From an uncultured Nitrososphaera sp. (GTDB taxonomy: Archaea > Thermoproteota > Nitrososphaeria > Nitrososphaerales > Nitrososphaeraceae), in the NCBI RefSeq assembly GCF_946478925.1, contig NZ_CAMLDP010000010.1, positions 1 through 34,405 of the forward strand: a stretch of 34,405 nt of DNA, read 5' to 3'. Below, one piece after another: positions 26,089 through 33,464 of this stretch; the first letter of the stretch is position 1, and every line of letters starts with the position of its first letter. Below the pieces are notes generated by a model. It worked only from the letters and a program-made list of their open reading frames with translations. It was not told the DNA's origin and did not search any database. Made by a program: the position numbers and the translations under genes.

Positions 26089-26175
26089 GCGGGGGTCGCC
26101 TAGCCTGGTAGGGCGTGGGATTGCTAATCCCATGTCCGCAAGGACCCGTGGGTTCAAATCCCACTCCCCGCGCCA
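26089..26175 (+). tRNA. tRNA-Ser (anticodon GCU)
   Basis: The sequence folds as a class II tRNA. The acceptor GCGGGGG pairs with TCCCCGC (one G-T pair). The anticodon stem TGGGA/TCCCA encloses TTGCTAA, anticodon GCT (Ser, AGC/AGU). A long variable arm TGTCC-GCAA-GGACC and T-arm GTGGG-TTCAAAT-CCCAC are present. Discriminator G is at 26172 and CCA is encoded at 26173-26175. No intron is present. Confidence 0.95.
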
Positions 26176-26244
26176 TTTTCTATATATCCCTCATTTCCGA
26201 GAATCACGATATACAAAATGGTTCGTCATATCTGCTCCGTCACC

Positions 26245-27729
26245 TCAAGCCTCGATTTCCTTGCGCGCTTTTGATCTGAGCACCAGCGCAAACCCAAGCG
26301 AGACTGCCGAAAGCAATCCAGACGTAAGGAACACCAGATTGTACGATTCTGGAGAAGGGTACGACCCTTGGACTCCTTCGATAGTCTCATGCTTCTCCAT
26401 GTAGATTCCTGCCAACGCCGGACCGATAGCCATCCCTATGAACAGCAAGAGGGCGCCTACTCCAACAGATATGCCTGTGAACGCTTTAGGTGACGACGAC
26501 ACGACAACGTTCCATCCCGAGGTCGCAATCATCGACAGCCCGGAAGCAATCACTGCCAGGCTTGCAGACACTGCAACCCCTGTCGAGTGGAATGCCAAGA
26601 GTCCGAGCGATCCTATCAAGCTGATTGCGGCGCCAATGATGATGGGCCTGATATTTCCTATCCTGTTTATGATGAACGGAGTCACGCTTGCAAACACCAG
26701 GAACATTATCATGAACGGCAGCTGCACATCTGCTGCGTCCACCGCGCTTCCTCCAAATCCTAGCGGCGCCGGGCTCCTTACCAGCTGCACTATGGACGGA
26801 TAAGCCATGAACATCGTGGCCCCTGTGACCATCAGTATGATGTACGACGGGAGGAGGATCTTGTCCCTTAGCAACCGTAGATCGAGCAGCGGCAACACGA
26901 CCTTTCTCTCTATGGCGACAAACGCGGCCAATGAAATTACCGATGCGATGAACGCGGCTACAATCTGCGGCAGGTTTTCAGAACTTACGCCTGTCTCTAC
27001 TAGCGTCAGCGCCAAAAGGAACGAGACTATCGTGGCCGAAAGGGCGGCCGTCCCCTTCATGTCTATGGAAGGCGACGACGATGCTCGTTTTTTCTCGGTG
27101 ATATTTTCTGGAGCCTTGGCAGCAGGAATTGACTGTGACTTGCTTTCTTTGACGAACCTAGCTATCATGAGCGTCACAATGGCTGCAAAAGGCACTATGG
27201 TAAAGAAGGTAGAGTGCCATCCAAAGTGCTGGATTATGCTTGCCCCTATCAGCAGGCCGACTACTGAACCGGCCGAGTACGCAGAGCCGAATACTCCCAC
27301 GGCGATGGCAAGTTTTGATGGCGGAAACGTGTCCCTGAGCAGACTGAAAGCCGCCGGAACCGCAGCCAAGCCAACACCCTGGATTATCCTGCTTGCGAGC
27401 AGAAATACTATGTTGTTTGAAAATCCTCCGGCAGCCGTTCCAACCACGTACGTTGCGAGCAGAATGAGCAGCACTTTCTTTTTGCCGTAAAGGTCGGACA
27501 TCCTGCCTGCGATGGGCGTCATCACTGCGGCCACAATCAGGTACGCGCTGAATATCCACGCGGCCGTGCCATACGGTATGTTAAAGTCCTGCATTATTTC
27601 CGGGATGGCCGGCAGCAGCATGGTCTCCGAGAAAAAGACCACCAAGAGGGTGCTGCTTAGTATCCCAAGGGTAAACCATGCGGAGCGGTTGGCGGTAGTG
27701 ACGGCCTTTTCTCTGTCTTTGACTTCCAA
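26245..27729 (-). CDS. MFS transporter, DHA2-like drug exporter
   Basis: The 494-residue protein has about 14 hydrophobic segments and belongs to the major facilitator superfamily, drug:H+ antiporter group. Motif A is visible as AGRMSDLYGKKKVLL after the second helix, and SRIIQGVGLAAVPAAFSLLRD matches motif B. It probably exports a toxic organic compound with proton influx. The start is TTG at 27729 with AGGTG upstream. It is 37 bp after the short-chain dehydrogenase, so the two are probably one operon under the HxlR-type regulator at 28745. Confidence 0.9.
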   Translation of the reverse strand: MEVKDREKAVTTANRSAWFTLGILSSTLLVVFFSETMLLPAIPEIMQDFNIPYGTAAWIFSAYLIVAAVMTPIAGRMSDLYGKKKVLLILLATYVVGTAAGGFSNNIVFLLASRIIQGVGLAAVPAAFSLLRDTFPPSKLAIAVGVFGSAYSAGSVVGLLIGASIIQHFGWHSTFFTIVPFAAIVTLMIARFVKESKSQSIPAAKAPENITEKKRASSSPSIDMKGTAALSATIVSFLLALTLVETGVSSENLPQIVAAFIASVISLAAFVAIERKVVLPLLDLRLLRDKILLPSYIILMVTGATMFMAYPSIVQLVRSPAPLGFGGSAVDAADVQLPFMIMFLVFASVTPFIINRIGNIRPIIIGAAISLIGSLGLLAFHSTGVAVSASLAVIASGLSMIATSGWNVVVSSSPKAFTGISVGVGALLLFIGMAIGPALAGIYMEKHETIEGVQGSYPSPESYNLVFLTSGLLSAVSLGFALVLRSKARKEIEA

Positions 27730-27766
27730 TATTGTGACACCTGCCTATACCTGTCTTACAGCGATA

Positions 27767-28657
27767 TTATCTTTGGCCCAGAACAGGGCTTGCAAACGAG
27801 TTTTTCATGTATTCTTGGAACTGCTCATCCGTCATCGCGCTCTTTTTTTCCAGCCACATGGTGGCATCCTGACCTACATGATAACGGATCTTGGGCTCTG
27901 GCGATGAAATTGCCTGTAGCACCGTCTCGGCAACCTGATCCGGAGTGGAAGCGTGTTCTCTGAGAGCGTCCACGGTTGAATTCAGGCCCGCAAGCAGGCC
28001 GGAATACGGTGAATCCGTGCGCCGGGCGCCTTGTCCGATAACAGTATTGTCAAATATCCTGGTTTTTACCACTCCTGGCTCGATGAGGGTTACTCTGATG
28101 CCAAACGGCTCGACTTCGTGGGCCAGTGATTCGCTCAAGCCTTCCAGCGCGAATTTCGTGGCCACGTAGGCGGACATGCCCGGCAGGCCGAACCTGCCAA
28201 CAACTGAACTGATGTTGACGATTGTGCCGCCTTTCTGTTTGCGCATGACTGGAAGCACCTGCCGGGTGACCCGTATGGCACCAAGCAAGTTGGTGTCCAG
28301 CTGGTCCTGGATCTGTTTCATCGACAGGTCTTCAAGCGAGCCTATCGAAAAGTACCCTGCGTTGTTTACGAGGACGTCAATTCTGCCCGCCTGCGGGGCT
28401 ATCCTGTCCATGAAACCATTTATTGAATCAAGGTCGGTGACGTCCAGCTGCTCGATGCGTATCAGGAGCTTTTCGTTTTCAGCCGCCTTGGCAAGGCCGG
28501 CACCGCCCTTTTCAGGGTTCCTCATCGTTGCAAACGTGAGATATCCGCTTTTCGCCAGCCGCAGCGCGGTGGCGTATCCTATCCCGCTGGAGCTGCCGGT
28601 CACGACCGCGACCTTTTGTTTCCCGTCAACATTTTCATTTCCTGCTTGGTTTTTCAT
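27767..28657 (-). CDS. Short-chain dehydrogenase/reductase
   Basis: This classical SDR of 296 residues has the Rossmann cofactor motif TGSSSGIG (20-27), NNAG (98-101), the catalytic serine around 150-151 (VNISSVVGRFG) and Y164-x3-K168 (SAYVATKFA). It should oxidise or reduce an alcohol/carbonyl group with NAD(P)(H) in the cytoplasm. R/K residues after the first strand (TMRNPEK) hint at NADPH use. It starts at ATG 28657 and shares a divergent promoter with the HxlR-type regulator. The downstream MFS exporter suggests detoxification of a xenobiotic or aldehyde. Confidence 0.92.
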   Translation of the reverse strand: MKNQAGNENVDGKQKVAVVTGSSSGIGYATALRLAKSGYLTFATMRNPEKGGAGLAKAAENEKLLIRIEQLDVTDLDSINGFMDRIAPQAGRIDVLVNNAGYFSIGSLEDLSMKQIQDQLDTNLLGAIRVTRQVLPVMRKQKGGTIVNISSVVGRFGLPGMSAYVATKFALEGLSESLAHEVEPFGIRVTLIEPGVVKTRIFDNTVIGQGARRTDSPYSGLLAGLNSTVDALREHASTPDQVAETVLQAISSPEPKIRYHVGQDATMWLEKKSAMTDEQFQEYMKNSFASPVLGQR

Positions 28658-28693
28658 AATAATTACCTAACGTTACTGGATAACGAAACGTAA

Positions 28694-28704
28694 GTATTTA
28701 AACC
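28694..28704. promoter_or_regulatory. Bidirectional TATA element, SDR/HxlR intergenic region
   Basis: GTATTTAAACC contains the self-complementary core TTTAAA, about 40-50 bp from both the SDR ATG (28657) and the HxlR TTG (28745). Next to it TAACG is repeated at 28677-28695 (TAACGTTACTGGATAACG), and ACGTTA/ACGTAA sequences could be an operator. Confidence 0.4.
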
Positions 28705-28744
28705 GGTAAGTGATGATATCGAAAGCAGGTGAGCTTCTGGTTAC

Positions 28745-29179
28745 TTGCTTGAAGAGCGACAGGTCGAATGGATGAAGGAAAACATGTGCGTGTGTCCCAT
28801 AAACAACACGCTCAGGATAATGGGCAAGAAATTCACTACCCTGATAATCCGCAACATGATACACCTTGGACAGACTAGGTTCAACCAATTCCTCACAATC
28901 GAAGGCATCAACGCCAAGATACTCTCTGCAAGGCTGAAAGAAATGGAACAGGATGGCCTGATAAGGCGGGACGTTTTCCGGGAAACCCCTGTCAAGATTG
29001 AATATGCCCTTACTGAAAAAGGCAGGGCGCTAGCGCCAATCTTGGACCAGATGGCCGCATTCTCTATGAAGTACTGCGCAAAAGACGTATTCAAGGATGG
29101 AAAGAAAAGAAACTGGAACAAGTATGAGGACGCGCTTCTGCCAAGAAAAGACGGGGCTAGTCTCGACGGGGAGCCATAA
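28745..29179 (+). CDS. HxlR-family transcriptional regulator
   Basis: The 144-residue winged-helix protein has the HxlR hallmark CPINNTLRIMGKKFTTLIIRN, with a conserved Cys before the first helix, then FNQFLTIEGINAKILSARLKEMEQDGLI as the recognition region and the wing VKIEYALTEKGRAL. HxlR proteins often sense aldehydes or electrophiles through that Cys. The start is TTG at 28745; an ATG at 28769 is also in frame. It is divergent from the SDR-MFS pair, which it probably controls. Confidence 0.9.
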   Translation: MLEERQVEWMKENMCVCPINNTLRIMGKKFTTLIIRNMIHLGQTRFNQFLTIEGINAKILSARLKEMEQDGLIRRDVFRETPVKIEYALTEKGRALAPILDQMAAFSMKYCAKDVFKDGKKRNWNKYEDALLPRKDGASLDGEP

Positions 29180-29181
29180 TC

Positions 29182-29190
29182 CTTATACAA
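29182..29190 (+). promoter_or_regulatory. TATA box of the V4R-domain gene
   Basis: CTTATACAA is centred 25 bp upstream of ATG 29211, directly after the HxlR stop codon. The mRNA is expected to be leaderless. Confidence 0.55.
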
Positions 29191-29210
29191 TTCCTGTGGT
29201 TACTGCGGTT

Positions 29211-29774
29211 ATGGAAGAGCGCAGTTCAGCCGCCAACTCTGCCAGCACCTATCTCAATGAATACTTTAATTTTGATCCTGTCGCCAACAAGACAGAGGAT
29301 AAAGTCTTTGGCTGCAGTGCCATTCTCACTAACGAGGAATTCTGGGATGCCATACAGGACGGTCTTTACGACACTCTGCAGGAAAGCTGGTCAGTCATCC
29401 TGTTCCAGATGGGCCTAAAGTACGGCACAAGAGTAGGACAAAATGCCCGGGATAAAGTCCCCGATGTACAGCAGGCCGTGAAATTTCTGGAATCATACGG
29501 ACTCATGGCGGGTTGGGGCAAGTTCAAAACGTCGCCATTTACTCTTTCGATGGGCAAGCTAACAGATGGCCTCAAGGTGACTGTAGAAGACAACTTTTTT
29601 GCAAAGACAGGCAAGAAGAAAAAGAGCGATTCGCCTCGCTGTTTCTTCATGTCCGGACTACTTGCAGGCATTGCCGAGGGGCTGCTTGGAGAAGGCCATG
29701 CGTGCATTGAAAGAAGGTGCATCGCCAACGGGGCGGACAAGTGCGAATTTCTTATAACCCGGCGAAATGCCTGA
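29211..29774 (+). CDS. V4R (4-vinyl reductase) domain protein
   Basis: The 187-residue protein matches the V4R domain, a ligand-binding fold found in XylR-type activators, BchJ and archaeal stand-alone proteins. The C-terminal signature has four cysteines: C144 (PRCFFMSGLLAGIAEGLLGE), C165, C170 (ACIERRC) and C178 (ADKCEF), a probable zinc or small-molecule site. The frame runs upstream to 29097, but the ATG at 29211 has a TATA box at leaderless distance. It has no DNA-binding part of its own. It sits next to the HxlR regulator; a sensing role is inferred. Confidence 0.85.
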   Translation: MEERSSAANSASTYLNEYFNFDPVANKTEDKVFGCSAILTNEEFWDAIQDGLYDTLQESWSVILFQMGLKYGTRVGQNARDKVPDVQQAVKFLESYGLMAGWGKFKTSPFTLSMGKLTDGLKVTVEDNFFAKTGKKKKSDSPRCFFMSGLLAGIAEGLLGEGHACIERRCIANGADKCEFLITRRNA

Positions 29775-29849
29775 TGCTTACTATTTTTCTTGTCCGTTCA
29801 ATACCATTAAAGTCCTGTCTGAAATGCATCAGAGGGCTATATACTCTAG

Positions 29850-29981
29850 AAAATTAAATTATCTTCTTTTATCTCTCTGTACAGCATAAACGAAACGCCC
29901 TACAGGCGCCACGACCGCTATGTCCGAGAGCTGACGGGCAAGAAAGAAAGAGGATTTGTACTTGCTTCCGATAATTCGTAG
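29850..29981 (+). other. Short reading frame without a canonical start
   Basis: The 252-bp gap before the L24e gene holds a 43-codon open frame ending in a protein-like stretch (TPYRRHDRYVRELTGKK, then ERGFVLASDNS). It has a TATA-like GCTATATAC at 29836-29844 but no ATG, GTG or TTG. It may be a gene remnant. A perfect 7-bp inverted repeat (CTGATGC at 29771, GCATCAG at 29826) also lies here. Confidence 0.25.
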
Positions 29982-30026
29982 AAACTTTTTAAAAAAATTA
30001 CTGCGGTTATCTAGAATGATATAACA

Positions 30027-30269
30027 ATGATGAGGCGAAAGAGAAGTACTGACGATGTTACCTCCAATCGAAGTTTCAGAAATTGCTCATTTTGTGGAGG
30101 GTTTATTCCTGCTGGCACGGGTATAATGCACGTCAGAAATGACGGCCGGATATTGTGGACATGCTCGGATAAATGCAAGAAGAACCTGTTTGTACTCCGT
30201 CGAGATCCGAGGAAGCTAAAGTGGACTGAAAAGTATGTAGTAGGAGGAGCACAGGTAAAGAAAAAGTAG
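30027..30269 (+). CDS. Ribosomal protein L24e (isolated copy)
   Basis: The 80-residue sequence matches L24e: the zinc knuckle [17 protein letters not shown] (C20, C23), [10 protein letters not shown] (C46, C50) and [11 protein letters not shown]24e binds the large subunit. The first 18 residues ([15 protein letters not shown]) are extra compared with the usual archaeal L24e, which begins just before the first Cys. None of the genes that normally accompany L24e (S28e, ndk, infB) is present, and neighbours are hypotheticals, so it may be a second, divergent copy. Two adjacent ATGs at 30027 and 30030 are possible starts. A T/A-rich run at 29984-30000 may include the TATA box. Confidence 0.88.
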   Translation: MMRRKRSTDDVTSNRSFRNCSFCGGFIPAGTGIMHVRNDGRILWTCSDKCKKNLFVLRRDPRKLKWTEKYVVGGAQVKKK

Positions 30270-30270
30270 C

Positions 30271-30286
30271 CGCCTCTAAAGAGGTG
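30271..30286 (+). terminator. Short hairpin after the L24e gene
   Basis: CGCCTC-TAAA-GAGGTG forms a six-pair stem (one G-T) directly behind the stop codon. No U-rich tail follows closely, so a terminator role is uncertain. Confidence 0.3.
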
Positions 30287-30387
30287 TCTGCTCCGTCGCC
30301 TTTACAGATGTTGTACACAAATGATCACGCTGAGCCATGCGAGATCTATAACTGCCCGGCAACAGCTGCATTGTTGTTGCTGTTGCT

Positions 30388-30792
30388 TCATTTTTTTGAA
30401 CAACTGTCTATCGCGTCCATTATTACCTGCGCCCCGCGGGCACCAAAGTTCGCCCTGCAATAGTTCTCGTTTCTCAGTTTCACGTTCAGCTTCCCGGTCA
30501 TAACAAGGTCAGTCACCCTATTTACTGCGGCAAGATAGTTCATCGAAGACTTCCAGGTAAGTATGATCGTGCATTTGTCGCAGACGCTGCATTTTGCATT
30601 GGACGCGTACACGCTGTCGCAAAAGACACACCTGTTGTACACCATAGAGTTGCCGGCCCTCGGGGCGTTTATGCCGAAATGCACAGAGTTGAAACAGTCG
30701 ATGCACAGACGCTTGTTGCACGTCGAACACGTGTGGTATTCGTCGTTTTTACCGCATACTTCACACAGTGTCAACAATATCACACCCTGCAT
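30388..30792 (-). CDS. Cysteine-rich zinc-finger protein (B-box/RING-like)
   Basis: The 134-residue product (from ATG 30792) carries at least two metal-binding modules in its first 80 residues: CEVCGKND, CSTCNKRLCIDCFNSVH and CVFCDSV, CSVCDKC. The paired CxxC pattern with His resembles B-box or RING-type cross-brace fingers, but no exact family could be named. The C-terminal half is helical with basic residues. GTG at 30816 (longer) or 30783 are alternative starts; a TTTATCC element at 30803-30809 would suit the latter. Protein- or nucleic-acid binding is likely. Confidence 0.7.
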   Translation of the reverse strand: MQGVILLTLCEVCGKNDEYHTCSTCNKRLCIDCFNSVHFGINAPRAGNSMVYNRCVFCDSVYASNAKCSVCDKCTIILTWKSSMNYLAAVNRVTDLVMTGKLNVKLRNENYCRANFGARGAQVIMDAIDSCSKK

Positions 30793-30943
30793 CAAGACGC
30801 AGGGATAAACAAACACAGCAAGTTTTAGGCGAATTGCTCACCAGCTCTTAGATGGTTGTTCTGGTATATTAGGGGCTTGCAATAGCGTCACAGCAGCCCC
30901 ACGGATAAATTCCAGATAGGCTGCGTCATCATTGTGGCACCTG

Positions 30944-31454
30944 ATGGCAAAAACGCTGCTTTTACTGCGTCATGCCAAGTCGAGCTGGAAGCGTCCCGAG
31001 CTTGCCGACTGCGACAGGCTGCTGAACAAGCGCGGAAAACGCGACGCGCTGCGCATGGAAAGGCTGCTGAAAGAAGAAAACCTGATGCCTGATGCCATCC
31101 TCAGTCCCATGGCGGTCCGCGCCTAGGATACTGCTTTTGCCGTGGCGAAATCCTGCGGCTATGACGTACGGCAGATCACCCGCGTCGAATCGATATACAC
31201 GTCGGACCCGGAGGAATACCTGAACGTCCTGTGCCGGCTGCCGGATGACCTCAAAGTGGTGCTGGTGGTGGGTCACAACCCGACATGGAAGAATATCTTA
31301 CGGTTTTGACTGGACAGCCCGGGGAAACGCCAGCCTTGCTCGGCGTAACCGGCGCAGGTCAGGCAGTCTAGGGTTTGGAATGCGGCCTGATTTCATCAAA
31401 TTACCCGCTGAAATATGCAAGGCTCTACTTGACCTTTTGCGTACTAGAATCTAA
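30944..31454 (+). pseudogene. SixA-type phosphohistidine phosphatase, decayed
   Basis: The sequence begins as a good SixA (histidine phosphatase) gene: MAKTLLLLRHAKSSW with the RHA phosphohistidine-site motif, then KRGKRDALRMERLLKEENL and ILSPMAVRA. A TAG stop at 31124-31126 interrupts the frame in the usual SPxVRARxTA motif, after which it continues as DTAFAVAKSCGYDVRQ up to VVGHNP. One base is then missing near 31280; the match resumes in another frame as DMEEYLTVLTGQPGETP, and a second TAG follows at 31369-31371. Two stops plus a frameshift leave no functional enzyme. SixA proteins dephosphorylate His on phosphotransfer proteins or act on other phosphoesters. Confidence 0.88.
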
Positions 31455-31476
31455 TAGAAAGAGATACGAAAAAAGA

Positions 31477-31485
31477 TCTTATAGT
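31477..31485 (+). promoter_or_regulatory. TATA box of the CAP-domain gene
   Basis: TCTTATAGT is centred 27 bp before the GTG at 31508, so a leaderless transcript is likely. Confidence 0.55.
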
Positions 31486-31507
31486 TTTACTAGGTAATCT
31501 CTTTCTA

Positions 31508-32143
31508 GTGAAAGCCATAGTATGGCTGTCTATAGGCATCGTGTCGGCAATGCTCGGCATTGCATTTGCATATAACATGGCATCTCTGGGTTCCTTTTCT
31601 GCCATGATGTCTTCTGCGAGCGACGCAAAAAGTGCTAGTGGTGCGCAAACCGAAGAAGTGGCAAAGATAACCACCCAAACTCTGGCGCCTTCTTCCTCTT
31701 CTTCTTCCAAGATAGACTTGGCCAAGACGGCCGAGCTTGTTCATCAGAAAATCAACGAGCAGCGCGCCAAATTTGGCCGCGGGGCTCTTGAATGGGATCC
31801 TGCCCTCGCCAATATAGCCTTGGGCCATTCGAAGGACATGGCCAACCGGCACTATTTCTCACACGATGATCTCGAAGGGCACAGGTACACGTTCCGGTAC
31901 AGCAGCGCTGGGTACATATGCAAACAGGGAAGCGGGGAAAACATTTACCGCCTTGGCACCACCCGTACAATAACAGAAGAATATCTTGCAAGCAGGATAG
32001 TCGATGCCTGGATGAACAGCTCGGGCCACAGGCAAAACATCCTGTCCAAGTCCTTCCACAACGAAGGGATAGGTGTGGCGTTTGATTCTGTCAGAAACTA
32101 CTATGTAACGCAGGATTTCTGCGCCCTCCACGTCGTGCGCTGA
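31508..32143 (+). CDS. Secreted CAP (CAP/SCP/PR-1) domain protein
   Basis: The 211-residue protein has an N-terminal signal or anchor helix (residues 4-24), a Ser/Ala/Thr-rich linker (30-68) and a CAP domain (72-211). CAP residues are visible: H119 in RHYFSHDD, E144 in SGENIYRL, H174 in SSGHRQNILS and E186 in FHNEGIGVAF, the usual His/Glu tetrad. CAP proteins are extracellular and bind lipids or metals; bacterial and archaeal members are little studied. The start is GTG at 31508. An inverted repeat GCGCC-TAGCT-GGCGC at 32152-32166 lies just after the stop. Confidence 0.88.
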   Translation: MKAIVWLSIGIVSAMLGIAFAYNMASLGSFSAMMSSASDAKSASGAQTEEVAKITTQTLAPSSSSSSKIDLAKTAELVHQKINEQRAKFGRGALEWDPALANIALGHSKDMANRHYFSHDDLEGHRYTFRYSSAGYICKQGSGENIYRLGTTRTITEEYLASRIVDAWMNSSGHRQNILSKSFHNEGIGVAFDSVRNYYVTQDFCALHVVR

Positions 32144-32151
32144 CGCATTAC

Positions 32152-32166
32152 GCGCCTAGCTGGCGC
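32152..32166 (+). terminator. Hairpin after the CAP-domain gene
   Basis: A perfect 5-bp stem GCGCC/GGCGC with loop TAGCT begins 8 bp after the CAP stop codon. There is no clear U-tract, so it may only be a 3' end structure. Confidence 0.3.
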
Positions 32167-32203
32167 AATGGCGTCTGAAAACCTGTCGTCGCAAATATGC
32201 AAG

Positions 32204-32395
32204 TTACAGGACGATAAAGGTGCCGCGTTTTTTCATGAGCTTTGTCAACCTGTTCACAAAGTCCGTGAGCTCTTCGTCTGTGAGGTTGAAGTTTCTGAAA
32301 ATGTCAACGTTTATCCCAAAAGAGCGAAGGCGCTCGTACAGAGCCTCGCGGATTGAATCATTCGACACTGCTATTTTTCGCCTTTGCGCTTCCAT
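32204..32395 (-). CDS. Small helical protein of unknown function
   Basis: From the ATG at 32395 the product has 63 residues, mostly helix-forming and charged (SNDSIREALYERLRSFG, LTDEELTDFVNRLTKLMKK). A longer version starts at 32419. CTGATAAGG on the minus strand (about 32422-32430) suits the shorter start. No family was recognised. The regular spacing of hydrophobics suggests a small alpha-helical, perhaps dimeric, protein. Confidence 0.55.
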   Translation of the reverse strand: MEAQRRKIAVSNDSIREALYERLRSFGINVDIFRNFNLTDEELTDFVNRLTKLMKKRGTFIVL

Positions 32396-32453
32396 ATTAA
32401 CGCACGCGCCAAAAAACAATCCTTATCAGATATCGTAACTTCTAGAAGAATCG

Positions 32454-32570
32454 ATGCTGAAAACTTTCTATTACGTGGGACTCTATGCTACTGTACCAAA
32501 AAAGATAAATCGGTATCAAGATTTGCTTCTTGTGCGTGAGAGAAGAGGGGACACGGATTTGTTATGGTGA
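32454..32570 (+). CDS. Possible 38-residue small protein
   Basis: An ATG at 32454 opens a 38-codon frame (MLKTFYYVGLYATVPKKIN, then basic LLVRERRGD) that ends in the start of the next gene (overlap ATGGTGA). A CCTTATCAG element at 32421-32429 is at leaderless distance. Basic and aromatic, no family recognised. It could be a small protein coupled to the downstream gene or simply its leader. Confidence 0.3.
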   Translation: MLKTFYYVGLYATVPKKINRYQDLLLVRERRGDTDLLW

Positions 32571-32875
32571 ATGCTGAAACTCTGGCAGAGACGATACTTG
32601 GCAGCTTGGAAAAGACCTTTGGCCCTGTTGTCTTTCCCGCACTTATGGACATCATAGTGGAGGATTATCTGGGCGAAATGGACGCCCGTACTGCGATAAT
32701 AAAAAGGCCAGATCTTTTCGAGCGCGCGTTCGTGGGGATGCTTGGGGAACCTGGAAAAAAGATCCTTGCAGACATTTGCGAAGGTCTGTGCATGGAATTT
32801 CTCCTCGACAGGAACGCCGCGGGACTGAGGACCGGCGACCTTGCCGAGTGTATGGAGATAATCCCAAAATCCTGA
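32564..32875 (+). CDS. Protein of unknown function, helical
   Basis: The 103-residue product is predicted to be all-alpha: AETLAETILGSLEKTFGPVVF, MDIIVEDYLGEMDA, LFERAFVGMLGEPGKKILADICEGL. No motif or named family was recognised. It has no signal peptide or membrane segment. ATG start at 32564, with the 38-codon frame overlapping upstream. Such small helical proteins are frequent in thaumarchaeal accessory regions, but the function is unknown. Confidence 0.6.
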   Translation: MVNAETLAETILGSLEKTFGPVVFPALMDIIVEDYLGEMDARTAIIKRPDLFERAFVGMLGEPGKKILADICEGLCMEFLLDRNAAGLRTGDLAECMEIIPKS

Positions 32876-32926
32876 GGGCGCATCTCTGATTTCGCGCGTG
32901 CACTTGTGTTTTCAAGTTTTACGGTA

Positions 32927-33205
32927 CTATCGGCCGTCCGGGGCAGCCGCCTTGACGTTCTGGAAATAATAATCCAAAAGCACGACTGTAGCTCCTATCT
33001 CTTCTGCAGACAGGCTGACAAGCGAACAGTTGTAGTCGGCAAGTATGATACGCCACCCTTCGAGCGTCTCTGCCTTTGTCTGGTTGCCGCGCAGGCTACA
33101 TACGAGGAACCTCCGGAAAGACACCGTAAACGTGATGCCTCTTCTCTGCTTTTCAACTGCACGCACTTCGAGCAGCTTGTCAATCAGACCGTTAATGTCC
33201 CACAT
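32927..33205 (-). CDS. Small protein of unknown function
   Basis: The 92-residue protein begins at ATG 33205 (WDINGLIDKLLEVRAVEKQ); a TTG at 33208 is directly adjacent. It reads as an alpha/beta fold with GITFTVSFRRFLVCSL, GWRIILADYNCSLVSL and a C-terminal helix. No family was recognised. ATTAATATCATATTAAT on the minus strand (about 33224-33240) is at leaderless distance. It is convergent with the gene at 32564. Confidence 0.6.
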   Translation of the reverse strand: MWDINGLIDKLLEVRAVEKQRRGITFTVSFRRFLVCSLRGNQTKAETLEGWRIILADYNCSLVSLSAEEIGATVVLLDYYFQNVKAAAPDGR

Positions 33206-33340
33206 CAATTGCCGATAATGGAGATTAATATGATATTAATAACCATATTTAGTACACAGTCTAGACAAATTATCAAGAGTTTACGCCGCTAGTGGGATTA
33301 CATGTCATATTAGAGCACGTACCTACATGTTTAACTGAAA

Positions 33341-33375
33341 AAGGGCTCTACTCGCCCTTGCAGGTTTTCGAGCCC
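33341..33375 (+). other. Two mutually exclusive hairpins
   Basis: AAGGGC (33341-33346) can pair with GCCCTT (33354-33359), loop TCTACTC. The overlapping GGGCTC (33343-33348) can instead pair with GAGCCC (33370-33375). The two folds exclude each other. No gene is seen in 33206-33464 apart from this and the tandem TATA elements. Confidence 0.3.
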
Positions 33376-33409
33376 AGGTGCGCATGGGAGGAGCTTGCAG
33401 GTTTATGCA

Positions 33410-33438
33410 ATTATATACAGAGAAATCCATTATATACA
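33410..33438 (+). promoter_or_regulatory. Tandem TATA boxes ATTATATACA
   Basis: ATTATATACA occurs twice, at 33410-33419 and 33429-33438, 19 bp apart. The second is centred 32 bp before the TTG at 33465, so it probably drives the interrupted gene that starts there. Confidence 0.55.
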
Positions 33439-33464
33439 AATTACAAGCAGGCGCGCCTCCGTTA

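Noticed and set aside
30300..30345. C/D box guide RNA suggested by ATGATCA and CTGA
   Set aside because: The C box is imperfect, and the box spacing and D'/C' boxes are missing.
30944..31454. TAG readthrough (pyrrolysine-like) in the SixA gene
   Set aside because: A frameshift is also needed to follow the family, so decay explains the two TAGs better.
33341..33395. tRNA-like fragment with TTTTCGAGCCC resembling a T-loop
   Set aside because: The T-stem does not pair, the anticodon-like loop lacks the T at position 33, and no acceptor stem was found.
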